Shown piece by piece: positions 52,470 through 60,616 of a stretch of DNA of 64,000 nt. Under the pieces are notes generated by a model, which saw nothing but the letters and a program-made list of their open reading frames with translations, made no database searches and had not been told where the DNA came from. Every line of letters begins with the position of its first letter. The first letter of the stretch is position 1. A program made the position numbers and the translations under genes. The DNA is from Caulobacter sp. 73W. Lineage in GTDB: Bacteria > Pseudomonadota > Alphaproteobacteria > Caulobacterales > Caulobacteraceae. The DNA lies in NCBI RefSeq assembly GCF_041021955.1, contig NZ_CP158375.1, positions 2,728,001-2,792,000 on the forward strand, read 5' to 3'.

Positions 52470-53267
52470 TTAGGCGGCTTGCAGCTTCTCCAGCACCAGC
52501 GGGTGCAGGTCGAGGTTGGACGCCAGGATCGAGGCGCCGCCGGTCACGTTGGTTTCCTCGCCGGACAGGTCGGTGACCTTGCCGCCGGCTTCACGGACCA
52601 TGAGGATCCCGGCCGCGACGTCCCAGCTATTCAGGTTGCGCTCCCAGTAGCCGTCGTAACGGCCGGCCGCGACCCAGGCCAGGTCCAGGGCCGCCGAACC
52701 GAAGCGGCGCACGCCGGCGACCCGTTGGGTCATCTGGTGCAGCTCCTTCAGGAACGTGGCGTGGCCCGTCTTGCCCGCGAACGGGATGCCGGTGGCCAGG
52801 AGCGAGTCTTCGAGGGTGCGGCGGGCGGCGACGCGCAGGCGCTTCTCCATGCCCAGGTACGCGCCCTTGCCCTTCTCAGCCCAGAACAGGTCGTTGCTGA
52901 TCGGGTTGTAGGTGACGCCGGCCACGACCTCGCCCTCGCGCTCCAGCGCGATGTTCACCGCGAAGTGCGGGATGGCGTGCAGGAAGTTGGTGGTGCCGTC
53001 CAGGGGGTCGACGATCCAGGTGTGGGTCTTGTCGGTGCCCTCGATCACGCCGCGCTCTTCACCGATGAAGGTGTAGCCGGGGCGCGCCTTGGTCAGGGCT
53101 TCGAAGATCACCTGCTCGGCCTTCAGGTCGGCGGCCGACACGAAGTCGGCCGTGCCCTTGCGCGAGACCTGCAGTTCGCCCAGCTCGCCGAAATCGCGCG
53201 AGAGGCCTCGCGCGGCCTTGCGGGCCGCGTCGATCATGACGGAGACGACGGCGGAAGGTGTAGCCAC
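52470..53267 (-). CDS. suhB: Inositol monophosphatase family protein (SuhB)
   Basis: A 265-aa lithium-sensitive phosphatase-fold enzyme. It has the metal sites FIGEERG and WIVDPLDGTTNF (motif A), and GSAALDLAWVAAGRYDGYWERNLNSWDVAAGILMVREAGG (motif B). The start is GTG at 53267, 5 bases after the efp stop. It hydrolyses myo-inositol phosphates. In E. coli, SuhB also binds NusA and rRNA complexes; whether that holds here is unknown. Confidence 0.93.
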   Translation of the reverse strand: MATPSAVVSVMIDAARKAARGLSRDFGELGELQVSRKGTADFVSAADLKAEQVIFEALTKARPGYTFIGEERGVIEGTDKTHTWIVDPLDGTTNFLHAIPHFAVNIALEREGEVVAGVTYNPISNDLFWAEKGKGAYLGMEKRLRVAARRTLEDSLLATGIPFAGKTGHATFLKELHQMTQRVAGVRRFGSAALDLAWVAAGRYDGYWERNLNSWDVAAGILMVREAGGKVTDLSGEETNVTGGASILASNLDLHPLVLEKLQAA

Positions 53268-53272
53268 GCCGA

Positions 53273-53839
53273 TTAGTCCGCGCGGCGGACGTACTCGCCC
53301 GTCTCGGTGGAGACGATCACGCGCTCGCCGGCTTCCATGTACGGCGGGATCATGACGCGCACGCCGTTGTCAGCCTTGGCCGGCTTGTAGGACGACGAAG
53401 CGGTCTGGCCCTTCACCGTGGCTTCCGCCTCGACGATGGTGACGACGACGTGTTCCGGCAACTCGATGCCGATGGCGCGCTCTTCGTGGAACTCGACCAC
53501 GACGGTCATGCCGTCCTGCAGCCACGGCACGCGGTCTTCGCCGACGAAATCCTCATGCAGGGTGATCTGCTCGTAGGACTGGCCGTCCATGAACACCAGC
53601 ATCTCGCCTTCGCGGTACAGGAAGGTGTGATCCTTCTGTTCCAGGGTGACGCGCTCGACCTTGTCTTCCGAACGGAAGCGCTCGTTCAGCTTGCGGCCGT
53701 CGATCAGGTTCTTCAGCTCGACCTGGGCGAAGGCGCCGCCCTTGCCCGGCTTCACGTGGGAAGCCTTGACGCAAGCCCACAGGCCGCCTTCGTGCTGGAT
53801 CACCATGCCGGGTTTGATGGTGTTGCCGTTGATTTTCAT
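53273..53839 (-). CDS. efp: Elongation factor P
   Basis: A 188-aa protein with the three-domain EF-P layout. It has N-terminal [20 protein letters not shown] and the modification site Lys33 in [15 protein letters not shown]. The signature is [30 protein letters not shown], with C-terminal RAD. It relieves ribosome stalling at consecutive prolines. suhB follows after 5 bases. The message leader (53875-53985) has two large hairpins. Confidence 0.96.
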   Translation of the reverse strand: MKINGNTIKPGMVIQHEGGLWACVKASHVKPGKGGAFAQVELKNLIDGRKLNERFRSEDKVERVTLEQKDHTFLYREGEMLVFMDGQSYEQITLHEDFVGEDRVPWLQDGMTVVVEFHEERAIGIELPEHVVVTIVEAEATVKGQTASSSYKPAKADNGVRVMIPPYMEAGERVIVSTETGEYVRRAD

Positions 53840-53874
53840 GTGTTCGGAGTCCGGGAAATTTGGCCGCGGAAACT

Positions 53875-53985
53875 AGAGGGTGGCAGTCGAAAGTGGAAGC
53901 CGGTTTCGGCGGCTGTCACCCTCTAACCTCAAGAAGCGAGCCTGTTGTTCGCGTTCGGGCGTCCCGCCCGAGAAGCGACAGGCTC
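53875..53985 (-). other. Two tandem hairpins in the efp leader
   Basis: Hairpin 1 has arms 53875-53886 (AGAGGGTGGCAG) and 53913-53924 (CTGTCACCCTCT), with one mismatch and a 26-base loop. Hairpin 2 spans 53938-53985 with outer arms GAGCCTGT/ACAGGCTC and inner arms TTCGGGCG/CGCCCGA. Both lie within about 150 bases 5' of the efp ATG. I see no known riboswitch or T-box sequence. The promoter position is not clear, so whether they are transcribed is open. Confidence 0.5.
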
Positions 53986-54020
53986 TAGCGGCGAGGCCTC
54001 CTGAAAGCAAGGTAGCGCCG

Positions 54021-54149
54021 TTTTCTCCTCCCCTGCGAAGCGGTGGAGGGGGCGTCCGCAAGCTCGGAGCCCAGTCCGCGCGCCCTCCGTCTCGTCGCTG
54101 ACGCGCCGATCCACCTCCCCTGTACGCTTCGCTACAGGGGAGGAGAAAC
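54021..54149. repeat. Family C intergenic repeat, long copy with inverted core
   Basis: The ends TTTTCTCCTCCCCTGCGAAG and CTACAGGGGAGGAGAAA are inverted copies. The core GCTCGGAGCCCAGTCCGCGC is the reverse-complement form of the core in the copy at 40702. Confidence 0.75.
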
Positions 54150-54154
54150 AGGCC

Positions 54155-54562
54155 CTACTGCGCGGCCTTCGGCAGGGTGTCTTTCTTCTCGCAGGCCATC
54201 TTGCCGGCCGGGCCGACCATGGCGGAGATGCCGGTGTCCTTCTGGCCCGCGCGCCAGTTCTTGGGCAGCTTGCCGTCGCCCTTGTAGTCGAGGCCCAGGT
54301 CGATCACCGCGTCCGCCGCGCAATCGATGGCGAACATCATGATCGGCGACTTGGACGCCGCCCAGGTCGCATAGGGCGCGGCCTTGCCGCCCGACGCATA
54401 GCGCAGCACCACCATGCCGCTCTGCTCGTCCAGCTTCATGAAGTCGGCGTCGTACCGGAACGTGGGATCGCCGGGGACGGGCTGCCAGTTCTCGGCCGTG
54501 GCCCCGGACGCAAACGGCGCGCTGAGCGCCAAGCCAACTAGACACACTACGAGCCGTCTCAT
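54155..54562 (-). CDS. Secreted hypothetical protein, 135 aa
   Basis: A Sec signal peptide (MRRLVVCLVGLALSAPFASGATA) is followed by a small globular domain (WQPVPGDPTFRYDADFMKLDE, ASKSPIMMFAIDCAADAVIDLGL, and a C-terminal AGKMACEKKDT). Two cysteines may form a disulfide. It resembles the small periplasmic proteins of the surface-adhesin-E/DUF-type group, but I cannot name a family. It is bounded by the family C repeat and thiE. Confidence 0.72.
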   Translation of the reverse strand: MRRLVVCLVGLALSAPFASGATAENWQPVPGDPTFRYDADFMKLDEQSGMVVLRYASGGKAAPYATWAASKSPIMMFAIDCAADAVIDLGLDYKGDGKLPKNWRAGQKDTGISAMVGPAGKMACEKKDTLPKAAQ

Positions 54563-54672
54563 GGACCGCTCCCTCCCAAGTCTTGTTGTTATGGGAGGAC
54601 GCTACGCCCGGTCGTGGAACCGCGCAATAAATGTGTCTGAATTGTGTCTGAAGGCTTGACCGTGAAGGCGGC

Positions 54673-55317
54673 TCAGCGCCGCGCCAGGCCTTCGGCGATG
54701 GCGGCGTTCAGGGCCTTCACCCCGGCGGCCGGACCGTAGGCGTGCCTCCAGACCCCGGCGCTCACCGCCAGAAAGTCCGCGCCGGCGGCGGCCAGATCGG
54801 CGGCGTTGTCCGCCGTGATCCCGCCGATGGCGACGCAGGGGATCTCCATCGTCTCTTGCCAGATGGTCAGGATGTCCAGCGCGGCGCGGGTCGAGGCGTC
54901 CTTGGTCTCGGTGGGGAAGAAGGCGCCGAACGCCACATAGTCGGCGCCGGCCTCGGCGGCCTCCATAGCCAGGTGGCGGCTGTCGTGGCAGGTGACGCCG
55001 ACCATGGCCTTGGCGCCCATCAGTCGGCGGGCCTCGGCGCAGCTGGCATCGTCCTGGCCCACATGCACGCCGTCGCAACCGAGGCGGGCGGCCAGGTCCG
55101 GGCGGTCATTGAGGATCACCGCCACGCCGCGCGCCTGGGCGATGGGGGACAGGGCGTGGACCGCCGCCTCGATCACCGTGTCGGGCGCATCCTTCAGGCG
55201 AATCTGCAGGGCGGCCACGTCGCCGGCGTCCAGCGCCTCGGCCAGCAGCCGGCCGAAGGCGGCCAGGTCGTCGATGACGGGCGGGGTGATGAGATAGAGG
55301 CGGCATTCGGCGGTCAT
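54673..55317 (-). CDS. thiE: Thiamine phosphate synthase
   Basis: A 214-aa TIM barrel. The conserved sections [47 protein letters not shown] and [21 protein letters not shown] are present, as are the phosphate loop [26 protein letters not shown] and a late Gly-rich end. It joins HMP-PP and thiazole phosphate to thiamine phosphate. GGAG lies 5 bases before the ATG at 55317. The other thi genes are not in the window. Confidence 0.93.
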   Translation of the reverse strand: MTAECRLYLITPPVIDDLAAFGRLLAEALDAGDVAALQIRLKDAPDTVIEAAVHALSPIAQARGVAVILNDRPDLAARLGCDGVHVGQDDASCAEARRLMGAKAMVGVTCHDSRHLAMEAAEAGADYVAFGAFFPTETKDASTRAALDILTIWQETMEIPCVAIGGITADNAADLAAAGADFLAVSAGVWRHAYGPAAGVKALNAAIAEGLARR

Positions 55318-55411
55318 GGCCGCTCCGTAGCCCATTTCGGCGCTGACGACGACCTGCGACGAGCGGGCGCAGGTGCAAATGACTTGCAGAGTCAGTCCGA
55401 CCGATATTAGA

Positions 55412-55428
55412 TGCGAATGATAATCACT
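55412..55428 (+). promoter_or_regulatory. Fur-like box upstream of bfd
   Basis: GCGAATGATAATCACT (55413-55428) matches the NATNAT-rich Fur consensus (GATAATGATAATCATTATC) over its core. It lies 20 bases before the bfd start and thus fits iron-dependent control. Confidence 0.5.
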
Positions 55429-55447
55429 TGGTTGGGTCTCGCGTCCT

Positions 55448-55633
55448 TTGTACGTCTGCAACTGCAACGGCATCCGTGAACGTCAGGTCCGCGCGGCGAT
55501 CGACGCCGGCGCGTCCCGTCCGGCTGAAATCTTCCGCGCGCACCAGTGCCAGGCCCAGTGCGCCAAGTGTGTCTGCGAGATGCGCCAGATGATCGAAGAA
55601 TCCCGCCAGGCCCTGCGTTTCGCGGCCGAATAG
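55448..55633 (+). CDS. bfd: Bacterioferritin-associated ferredoxin
   Basis: A 61-aa [2Fe-2S] protein. It has [19 protein letters not shown] and [14 protein letters not shown]. The four cluster cysteines are Cys4, Cys6, Cys38 and Cys41 (Cys34 and Cys43 are extra). It donates electrons to bacterioferritin to release stored iron. The start is TTG at 55448; a Fur-like box sits upstream. bfr follows 131 bases downstream on the same strand, as expected. Confidence 0.9.
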   Translation: MYVCNCNGIRERQVRAAIDAGASRPAEIFRAHQCQAQCAKCVCEMRQMIEESRQALRFAAE

Positions 55634-55764
55634 AGCGGGTTTTCAGCAACTGCGAAGCGCTCGCGAAGAAAAGCGTGCGCCTGCGAAACACTTGCACACA
55701 AAGCAGTTGAAGCTCTGATCCTGATCAATCAGGTTCCGCCCGAACCCGCGATCAGGAGAGACCA

Positions 55765-56262
55765 ATGCAGGGCGACAAGACCATCATCAACCTGCTCAAC
55801 GCCGTTCTCACGAACGAGCTGACGGCGGTGAACCAGTACTTCCTGCATGCTCGCGTCTACCAGCATTGGGGCTTTGCGCGTCTGGGCAAGATCACCTACG
55901 ACGAGAGCATCGGCGAGATGAAGCATGCCGACATGCTCATCAAGCGCATCCTGTTCCTGGACGGCCTGCCCAACCTGCAGGACCTGCACAAGCTGAAGAT
56001 CGGCGAGACGGTGCCTGAATGCATGGCCGCCGACCTGGCGGTCGAGCAGGTCGGCCACGCCACCCTGGTCCCCGGCATCGCAGCCTGCGAAGCGGCCAAG
56101 GACTATGTCAGCCGCGACCTGCTGCTGAAGATCCTGGAAGACACCGAGAACCACATTGACTTCCTGGAGACCCAGCTTGGCCTGGTGAAGGCCTTGGGCG
56201 AGCAGAACTACCTGCAGAGCGCGCTCGGCGAACTGGTCGGCGAAGGCCACGCGGACGGCTAG
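55765..56262 (+). CDS. bfr: Bacterioferritin
   Basis: A 165-aa ferritin-like four-helix protein. The ferroxidase ligands Glu18, Glu51 and His54 are in ETAVNQ-type and ESIGEMKHAD segments. Met52 is the heme-binding ligand, and ENHIDFLETQLGLV holds Glu/His ligands. It stores iron in 24-mer shells. GGAGAG lies 6 bases before the ATG. It pairs with bfd upstream. Confidence 0.94.
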   Translation: MQGDKTIINLLNAVLTNELTAVNQYFLHARVYQHWGFARLGKITYDESIGEMKHADMLIKRILFLDGLPNLQDLHKLKIGETVPECMAADLAVEQVGHATLVPGIAACEAAKDYVSRDLLLKILEDTENHIDFLETQLGLVKALGEQNYLQSALGELVGEGHADG

Positions 56263-56265
56263 GAA

Positions 56266-56396
56266 TCCCCTCGCCCCCACTTGCGGGGGAGAGGGTTGGG
56301 GAGGGGGCTCCTGGGCCTCAACCTGCCACACGGTTGAAGCGGAAACGCCGAAGGCCCCTCACCCTCGCCCTCTCCCCACAGGGGGGAGAGGGGATC
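56266..56396. repeat. Family C intergenic repeat, variant
   Basis: Contains CTCGCCCCCACTTGCGGGGGAGAGG and CCTCACCCTCGCCCTCTCCCCACA with opposite strand bias, plus an internal CTTCAACC/GGTTGAAG dyad. It is related to the copies at 11541 and 12807. Confidence 0.65.
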
Positions 56397-56453
56397 GTCC
56401 TGCGGAACCGCTCTAGGTTCCGCCTGTTTTCCTTGCTTAGCAGGGAGGACGCC

Positions 56454-57012
56454 ATGGGACTGGTCGACACGGCCCAGGACAAGATCGAGGATCAGCTGAA
56501 CAGCCACGGGCGCGGCCTCGGGCACGTGGCTCTTGGCGTCGCCGTCTGCGCCGCCGTCGCCGGCGGCACGGCGCTGCTGGCCATCAAACGCGCGCCGCCT
56601 CCCGCCGTGGTCGAAGAGGCCGTCGCGGCGGACGGCGCCACGGTGAAGCCGTCCAAGCAGAACTTTGTCCTTGCTCCTGCCGGCCCTGTTCTCGCTGTCC
56701 AGCCTGTCGGCCTTGCGGATCTGGAACGCCCCGGCCAGCCCGCGCCGCACCCGGGCGCTGGCCCTGTGGGGCGTGATGCAGGGGGTCAACGCGGCCCTGG
56801 TCTGGATCGCGCCCAAGCGCCGCTCGGCCCAACTTGTCGGCACGCTCGCCACCGCGGGGATCACCGCCGCCTATTCCGAAACCGCCAAGCGCATCGACAC
56901 CAAGGCCGCCGGCATGGTGGCCCCCTATGCGGGCCTGATGAGCTTCACCAGCGCCATGGCCGGCGACATCCGCCGCTCCCGCGAACAGTCCGAGACGCCC
57001 ACGGTTCACTGA
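56454..57012 (+). pseudogene. TspO/MBR-like membrane protein, frameshifted
   Basis: A good SD (GGGAGG, 6 bases before ATG 56454) opens a frame that runs to about 56664: MGLVDTAQDKIEDQL, then a helix (LGHVALGVAVCAAVAGGTALLAI). The sensible frame then jumps by one base at AACTTTGTCC (56661-56670). It continues as SLLLPALFSLSSLSALRIWNAP, LALWGVMQGVNAALVW, QLVGTLATAGITAAYSETAKRIDTKAAGMVAPYAGLMSF. Those last parts follow the TspO/MBR helix 4-5 pattern. One extra T explains everything. The second half alone could start at TTG 56665 (115 aa). It is a recent mutation or a read error. Confidence 0.7.
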
Positions 57013-57091
57013 CGCGCATCCGGCCCTTGTGCCCGGCCTCGGACTGCCTCAACCATAGCGTCAAAGCCGAGGACAGGCTGGGGGAACGCAT

Positions 57092-58723
57092 ATGGCGCAA
57101 GGGCGCAAGCATGGGCTGGTGATCGGGGCCGCTTCGGCTGGCACGGTCTTCGAGTGGTACGATTTCTATCTGTACGGCTCGCTGGCGACTTTCATCACCA
57201 GGCACTTCTTTTCGGGCGTCAACGAGACGACCGGCTACATCTTCGCCCTGTTGGCCTTCGCCGCCGGCTTCGCGGTGCGCCCGCTCGGCGCGCTGGTCTT
57301 CGGTCGCCTGGGCGACCTGTGGGGCCGCAAGAACACCTTCCTGGTGACCATGATGCTGATGGGCGGCTCGACCTTCGCGGTCGGCCTGCTGCCCAGCTAT
57401 GACGCCATCGGCGTCGCCGCCCCGATCCTGCTGGTGCTGATGCGCCTGCTGCAAGGCCTGGCCCTGGGCGGGGAGTATGGCGGCGCGGCGACCTACGTGG
57501 CCGAACACGCGCCCCCCGGACGGCGCGGCCTCTACACGAGCTTCATCCAGACCACGGCGACCCTTGGCCTGTTCCTCAGTCTGGCGGTGATCCTGCTGGT
57601 GCGCGGCCAGACCGGTGAGGCCGCCTTCGCCGAATGGGGCTGGCGCGCACCGTTCCTGATCTCGGTCCTGCTGCTGGGCGTGTCCCTGTGGATCCGCCTG
57701 CAGCTGAACGAGAGCCCGATCTTCCAGAAGATGGTCGACGAGGGAAAGACCGCCAAGCAGCCATTGGCTGAGGCCTTCGGCAAGTGGCCGAACCTGAAGC
57801 TGGTGATCTTCGCCCTTCTGGGTCTCACCGCCGGCCAGGCGGTGGTCTGGTACACGGGCCAGTTCTACGCCCTGTTCTTCCTGGAGAAGGTGCTCAAGGT
57901 CGACGGCGCCCTGACCAACACTCTGGTGGCGGTGGCCCTGATCCTGGGCACGCCGTTCTTCATCGTCTTCGGCTGGCTGTCGGACAAGATCGGCCGCAAG
58001 CCGGTGATCCTGACCGGCTGCCTGCTGGCGGCGGTGCTGTACTTCCCGCTATTCAAGACCCTGACCGCCGCCGCCAACCCTGAACTGGCCGCCGCCAGCC
58101 AGCGGGCGCCGGTGGTGGTCATCGCCGACCCGTCCGAGTGCGCCTTCCAGTTCGACCCAGTGGGCAAGACGGCCTTCACCACCAGTTGCGACGTGGCCAA
58201 GTCGGCCCTGGCCTCGGCCGGCGTCTCCTACGAGAACCGCACCGCGCCCAAGGGCGAAATCGCCAGCATCGAGGTGGGCGGCGTCAGCGTCCCATCCTTC
58301 CGGGGCGAGGGGATGAGCACAGCCGATTTCACCGCCAAGCAGACCGCCTGGCGCAAGGCCCTGAACGCCGAGCTGCAGACCGCCGGCTATCCGGCCAAGG
58401 CCGACCCGGCCAAGGTCAATAAGCCGCTGGTGGTCGGGGTGCTGTTCGTCCTCGTCCTGCTGGTGACCATGGTCTACGGCCCGATCGCCGCGGCCCTGGT
58501 CGAGATGTTCCCCGCCCGCATCCGCTACACCTCCATGTCGCTGCCCTATCACCTGGGCAACGGTTGGTTCGGGGGCTTCCTGCCGACCACGGCCTTCGCC
58601 ATGTCCGCGGCCACGGGCAACATCTATTTCGGCCTCTGGTACCCGGTGGTGGTGGCCGCCGCGACGGTGGTGATCGGCGCCTTCTTCGTTCATGAAATGC
58701 GCGGTGCGCACACCGAGGACTGA
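57092..58723 (+). CDS. MFS transporter, MHS (metabolite:H+ symporter) family, with inserted extramembrane domain
   Basis: A 543-aa protein. The N-terminal half (GAASAGTVFEWYDFYLYGSLAT, RPLGALVFGRLGDLWGRKNTF, GLALGGEYGGAATYVAEHAP) is typical MHS (ProP/ShiA-like). Between helices 8 and 9 an insert of about 110 residues (ANPELAAASQRAPVVVIADPSECAFQFDP to PAKADPAKVNKP) contains two cysteines and sits in an extracytoplasmic loop. Helices 9-12 follow (LVVGVLFVLVLLVTMVYGPIAA, PYHLGNGWFGGFLPT). The substrate is unknown. Confidence 0.88.
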   Translation: MAQGRKHGLVIGAASAGTVFEWYDFYLYGSLATFITRHFFSGVNETTGYIFALLAFAAGFAVRPLGALVFGRLGDLWGRKNTFLVTMMLMGGSTFAVGLLPSYDAIGVAAPILLVLMRLLQGLALGGEYGGAATYVAEHAPPGRRGLYTSFIQTTATLGLFLSLAVILLVRGQTGEAAFAEWGWRAPFLISVLLLGVSLWIRLQLNESPIFQKMVDEGKTAKQPLAEAFGKWPNLKLVIFALLGLTAGQAVVWYTGQFYALFFLEKVLKVDGALTNTLVAVALILGTPFFIVFGWLSDKIGRKPVILTGCLLAAVLYFPLFKTLTAAANPELAAASQRAPVVVIADPSECAFQFDPVGKTAFTTSCDVAKSALASAGVSYENRTAPKGEIASIEVGGVSVPSFRGEGMSTADFTAKQTAWRKALNAELQTAGYPAKADPAKVNKPLVVGVLFVLVLLVTMVYGPIAAALVEMFPARIRYTSMSLPYHLGNGWFGGFLPTTAFAMSAATGNIYFGLWYPVVVAAATVVIGAFFVHEMRGAHTED

Positions 58724-58729
58724 GGCCTC

Positions 58730-59030
58730 GGTGCGGGCCGGCGAAGATCCGCGAGGCGTCCCCCTTCGGATGGGCGGCCAGGGTGTCGGCCATCGCCCGG
58801 CGCAGCACCTTTCCGACGGCGCAGGCCGTCAGGAAAGCCGCTCCGGCCGGCGCGATCATCCCGCGTCTCGATCCCCGCCGACGGGCGGGTGAACTGCAGG
58901 GCCCGGGCCGCATCGGCGATCTCCAGCCGCGTCTCCTCGGCGCGGCTGGCCAGCCACAGGCTGGGCGGTCCCAGGATTCCGCCCAGCGCACCGGCGGATG
59001 CAGGCGCACCCGCAGGAACGGCAGTCGTGC
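58730..59030 (-). pseudogene. Possible decayed gene fragment
   Basis: On the minus strand two short frames look protein-like but are out of phase: LGGILGPPSLWLASRAEETRLEIADAARALQF, and further on MIAPAGAAFLTACAVGKVLRRAMADTLAAHPKGDASRIFAG. I do not recognise a family. Together with the NrsF remnant it suggests a degenerating region between the MHS transporter and fba. Confidence 0.3.
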
Positions 59031-59443
59031 CGGCGCGATAGCGGCAAGTCGCAGGTGTTCTTGGGCGGCGGCCGCCCTGGTCCTGCCCTTCGCGGCGGCC
59101 GGGCTGGAGCTAGTCTCGACCGAAAGCAGCCACAACGCCCCCATGATCCGCGGCCACTTGTTCAGCTCCCGCCTGAGCGCCATCGTCATGCTCAGCATTC
59201 CGGTCCTGAGCGTCATGCTGCAGGCCATGCGCGCCTTCGCGCCGACGCGGCGGCCTGGAGGGGCTGGCCGCGGGCGTGGGCAGCGGCGCCGTGGGGCGAC
59301 GGTCTTTGGGCTGTCTTGCGAAGGGCGCGGCCACCTTCGTGGCGACCTGGCGCACCCCGGGCACGGTCCTGAGCGGCGCTCTGAGCGCGGCGGCCGGCCG
59401 CGGGGTGCTGAAGTGGGTGGCCGGACGGCCCGGACCCCGCTGA
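59031..59443 (+). pseudogene. Remnant of an NrsF/DUF1109-type anti-sigma factor
   Basis: On the plus strand, PFAAAGLELVSTESSHNAPMIRGHLFSSRLSAIVMLSIPVLSVMLQAMRAFAPTR is followed, after a one-base shift near 59252, by LEGLAAGVGSGAVGRRSLGCLAKGAATFVATWRTPGTVLSGALSAAAGRGVLKW and a TGA at 59441-59443. The second piece matches the C-terminal consensus of DUF1109/NrsF membrane anti-sigma factors (AATFVATWxxxGxVLxGALxAxxGRxVLKW). The N-terminal helices are not recognisable and no ECF sigma gene is adjacent. It is a decayed copy. Confidence 0.55.
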
Positions 59444-59465
59444 GCGGAGCCCGGGCCAGCCTGGA

Positions 59466-60557
59466 TCAGGCCGCGGCGTTGGCCGCCTTGGGCGCGCCGA
59501 TCTTCGGGTTCAGTTCACCCGTCAGGTAGCGCTTGGCCATATTGGCGGTCGACACGGCGCGGATGCGCGAAGCGTGGCCGGCGGCCCCGAACTCCTCGTA
59601 GCGCTGCTGGCAGACCTTGCGCATGGCTTCCTTGGCCGGCTTCAGATAGGCGCGCGGGTCGAACTCTTGCGGCTTCTCGATCAGCAGCTTGCGGATAGCG
59701 CCGGTGATGGCCATGCGGTTGTCGGTGTCGACATTGACCTTGCGCACGCCGTGCTTGATGCCGCGCTGGATCTCTTCGACGGGCACGCCCCAGGTCTGGG
59801 GCATCTCGCCGCCGTACTGGTTGATGATGTCCTGAAGGTCCTGCGGCACCGACGACGAGCCGTGCATCACCAGGTGGGTGTTGGGCAGGCGGCGGTGGAT
59901 CTCCTCGATCACGTTCATGGCCAGGACGTCGCCGTCCGGCTTGCGCGTGAACTTGTAGGCCCCGTGGCTGGTGCCCATGGCGATGGCCAGGGCGTCGACG
60001 CCGGTCTTCTGCACGAAGTCCACGGCCTGGTCCGGATCGGTCAGCAACTCGTCATGCGACAGCTTGCCTTCGAAGCCGTGGCCGTCCTCGGCCTCGCCCA
60101 TGCCGGTCTCCAGCGAGCCCAGCACGCCCAGCTCGCCCTCGACCGAGACGCCGCAGGCGTGCGCCATCTCGACCACCCGGCGGGTGACCTCGACGTTGTA
60201 CTCGTAGGACGCCGGGGTCTTGGCGTCTTCCATCAGCGAGCCGTCCATCATCACCGAGGTGAAGCCGTACTGGATCGCCGTGGCGCAGGTCGCCGGGCCG
60301 TTGCCGTGGTCCTGGTGCATGCACACCGGGATATGCGGGTACAGCTCGACCAGCCCGTCGATCAGGCGGGTCAGGATGATGTCGTTGGCGTAGTTCCGCG
60401 CACCGCGGCTGGCCTGGATGATGACCGGCGCGTCGACGGCGTCAGCCGCCTCCATGATCGCCAGGCCCTGCTCCATGTTGTTGATGTTGAAGGCCGGCAG
60501 GCCGTAGTTGTCCTCGGCTGCATGGTCGAGCAGCTGTCTGAGGGTGATCCTCGCCAC
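59466..60557 (-). CDS. fba: Class II fructose-bisphosphate aldolase
   Basis: A 363-aa zinc-dependent aldolase (class II, Calvin-cycle subtype). It has [16 protein letters not shown], the zinc motif [30 protein letters not shown] and the conserved [22 protein letters not shown], then [14 protein letters not shown]-like VNVDTDNR. It cleaves fructose-1,6-bisphosphate. The start is GTG at 60557 with GGAG 8 bases upstream. It lies 59 bases downstream of pgk on the same strand. Confidence 0.95.
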   Translation of the reverse strand: MARITLRQLLDHAAEDNYGLPAFNINNMEQGLAIMEAADAVDAPVIIQASRGARNYANDIILTRLIDGLVELYPHIPVCMHQDHGNGPATCATAIQYGFTSVMMDGSLMEDAKTPASYEYNVEVTRRVVEMAHACGVSVEGELGVLGSLETGMGEAEDGHGFEGKLSHDELLTDPDQAVDFVQKTGVDALAIAMGTSHGAYKFTRKPDGDVLAMNVIEEIHRRLPNTHLVMHGSSSVPQDLQDIINQYGGEMPQTWGVPVEEIQRGIKHGVRKVNVDTDNRMAITGAIRKLLIEKPQEFDPRAYLKPAKEAMRKVCQQRYEEFGAAGHASRIRAVSTANMAKRYLTGELNPKIGAPKAANAAA

Positions 60558-60616
60558 CGTTGTATCTCCGTCTGCGTGTGTCGTTTTTTGTGTTTTTTGG
60601 TCGTCTTGTTACCGGC

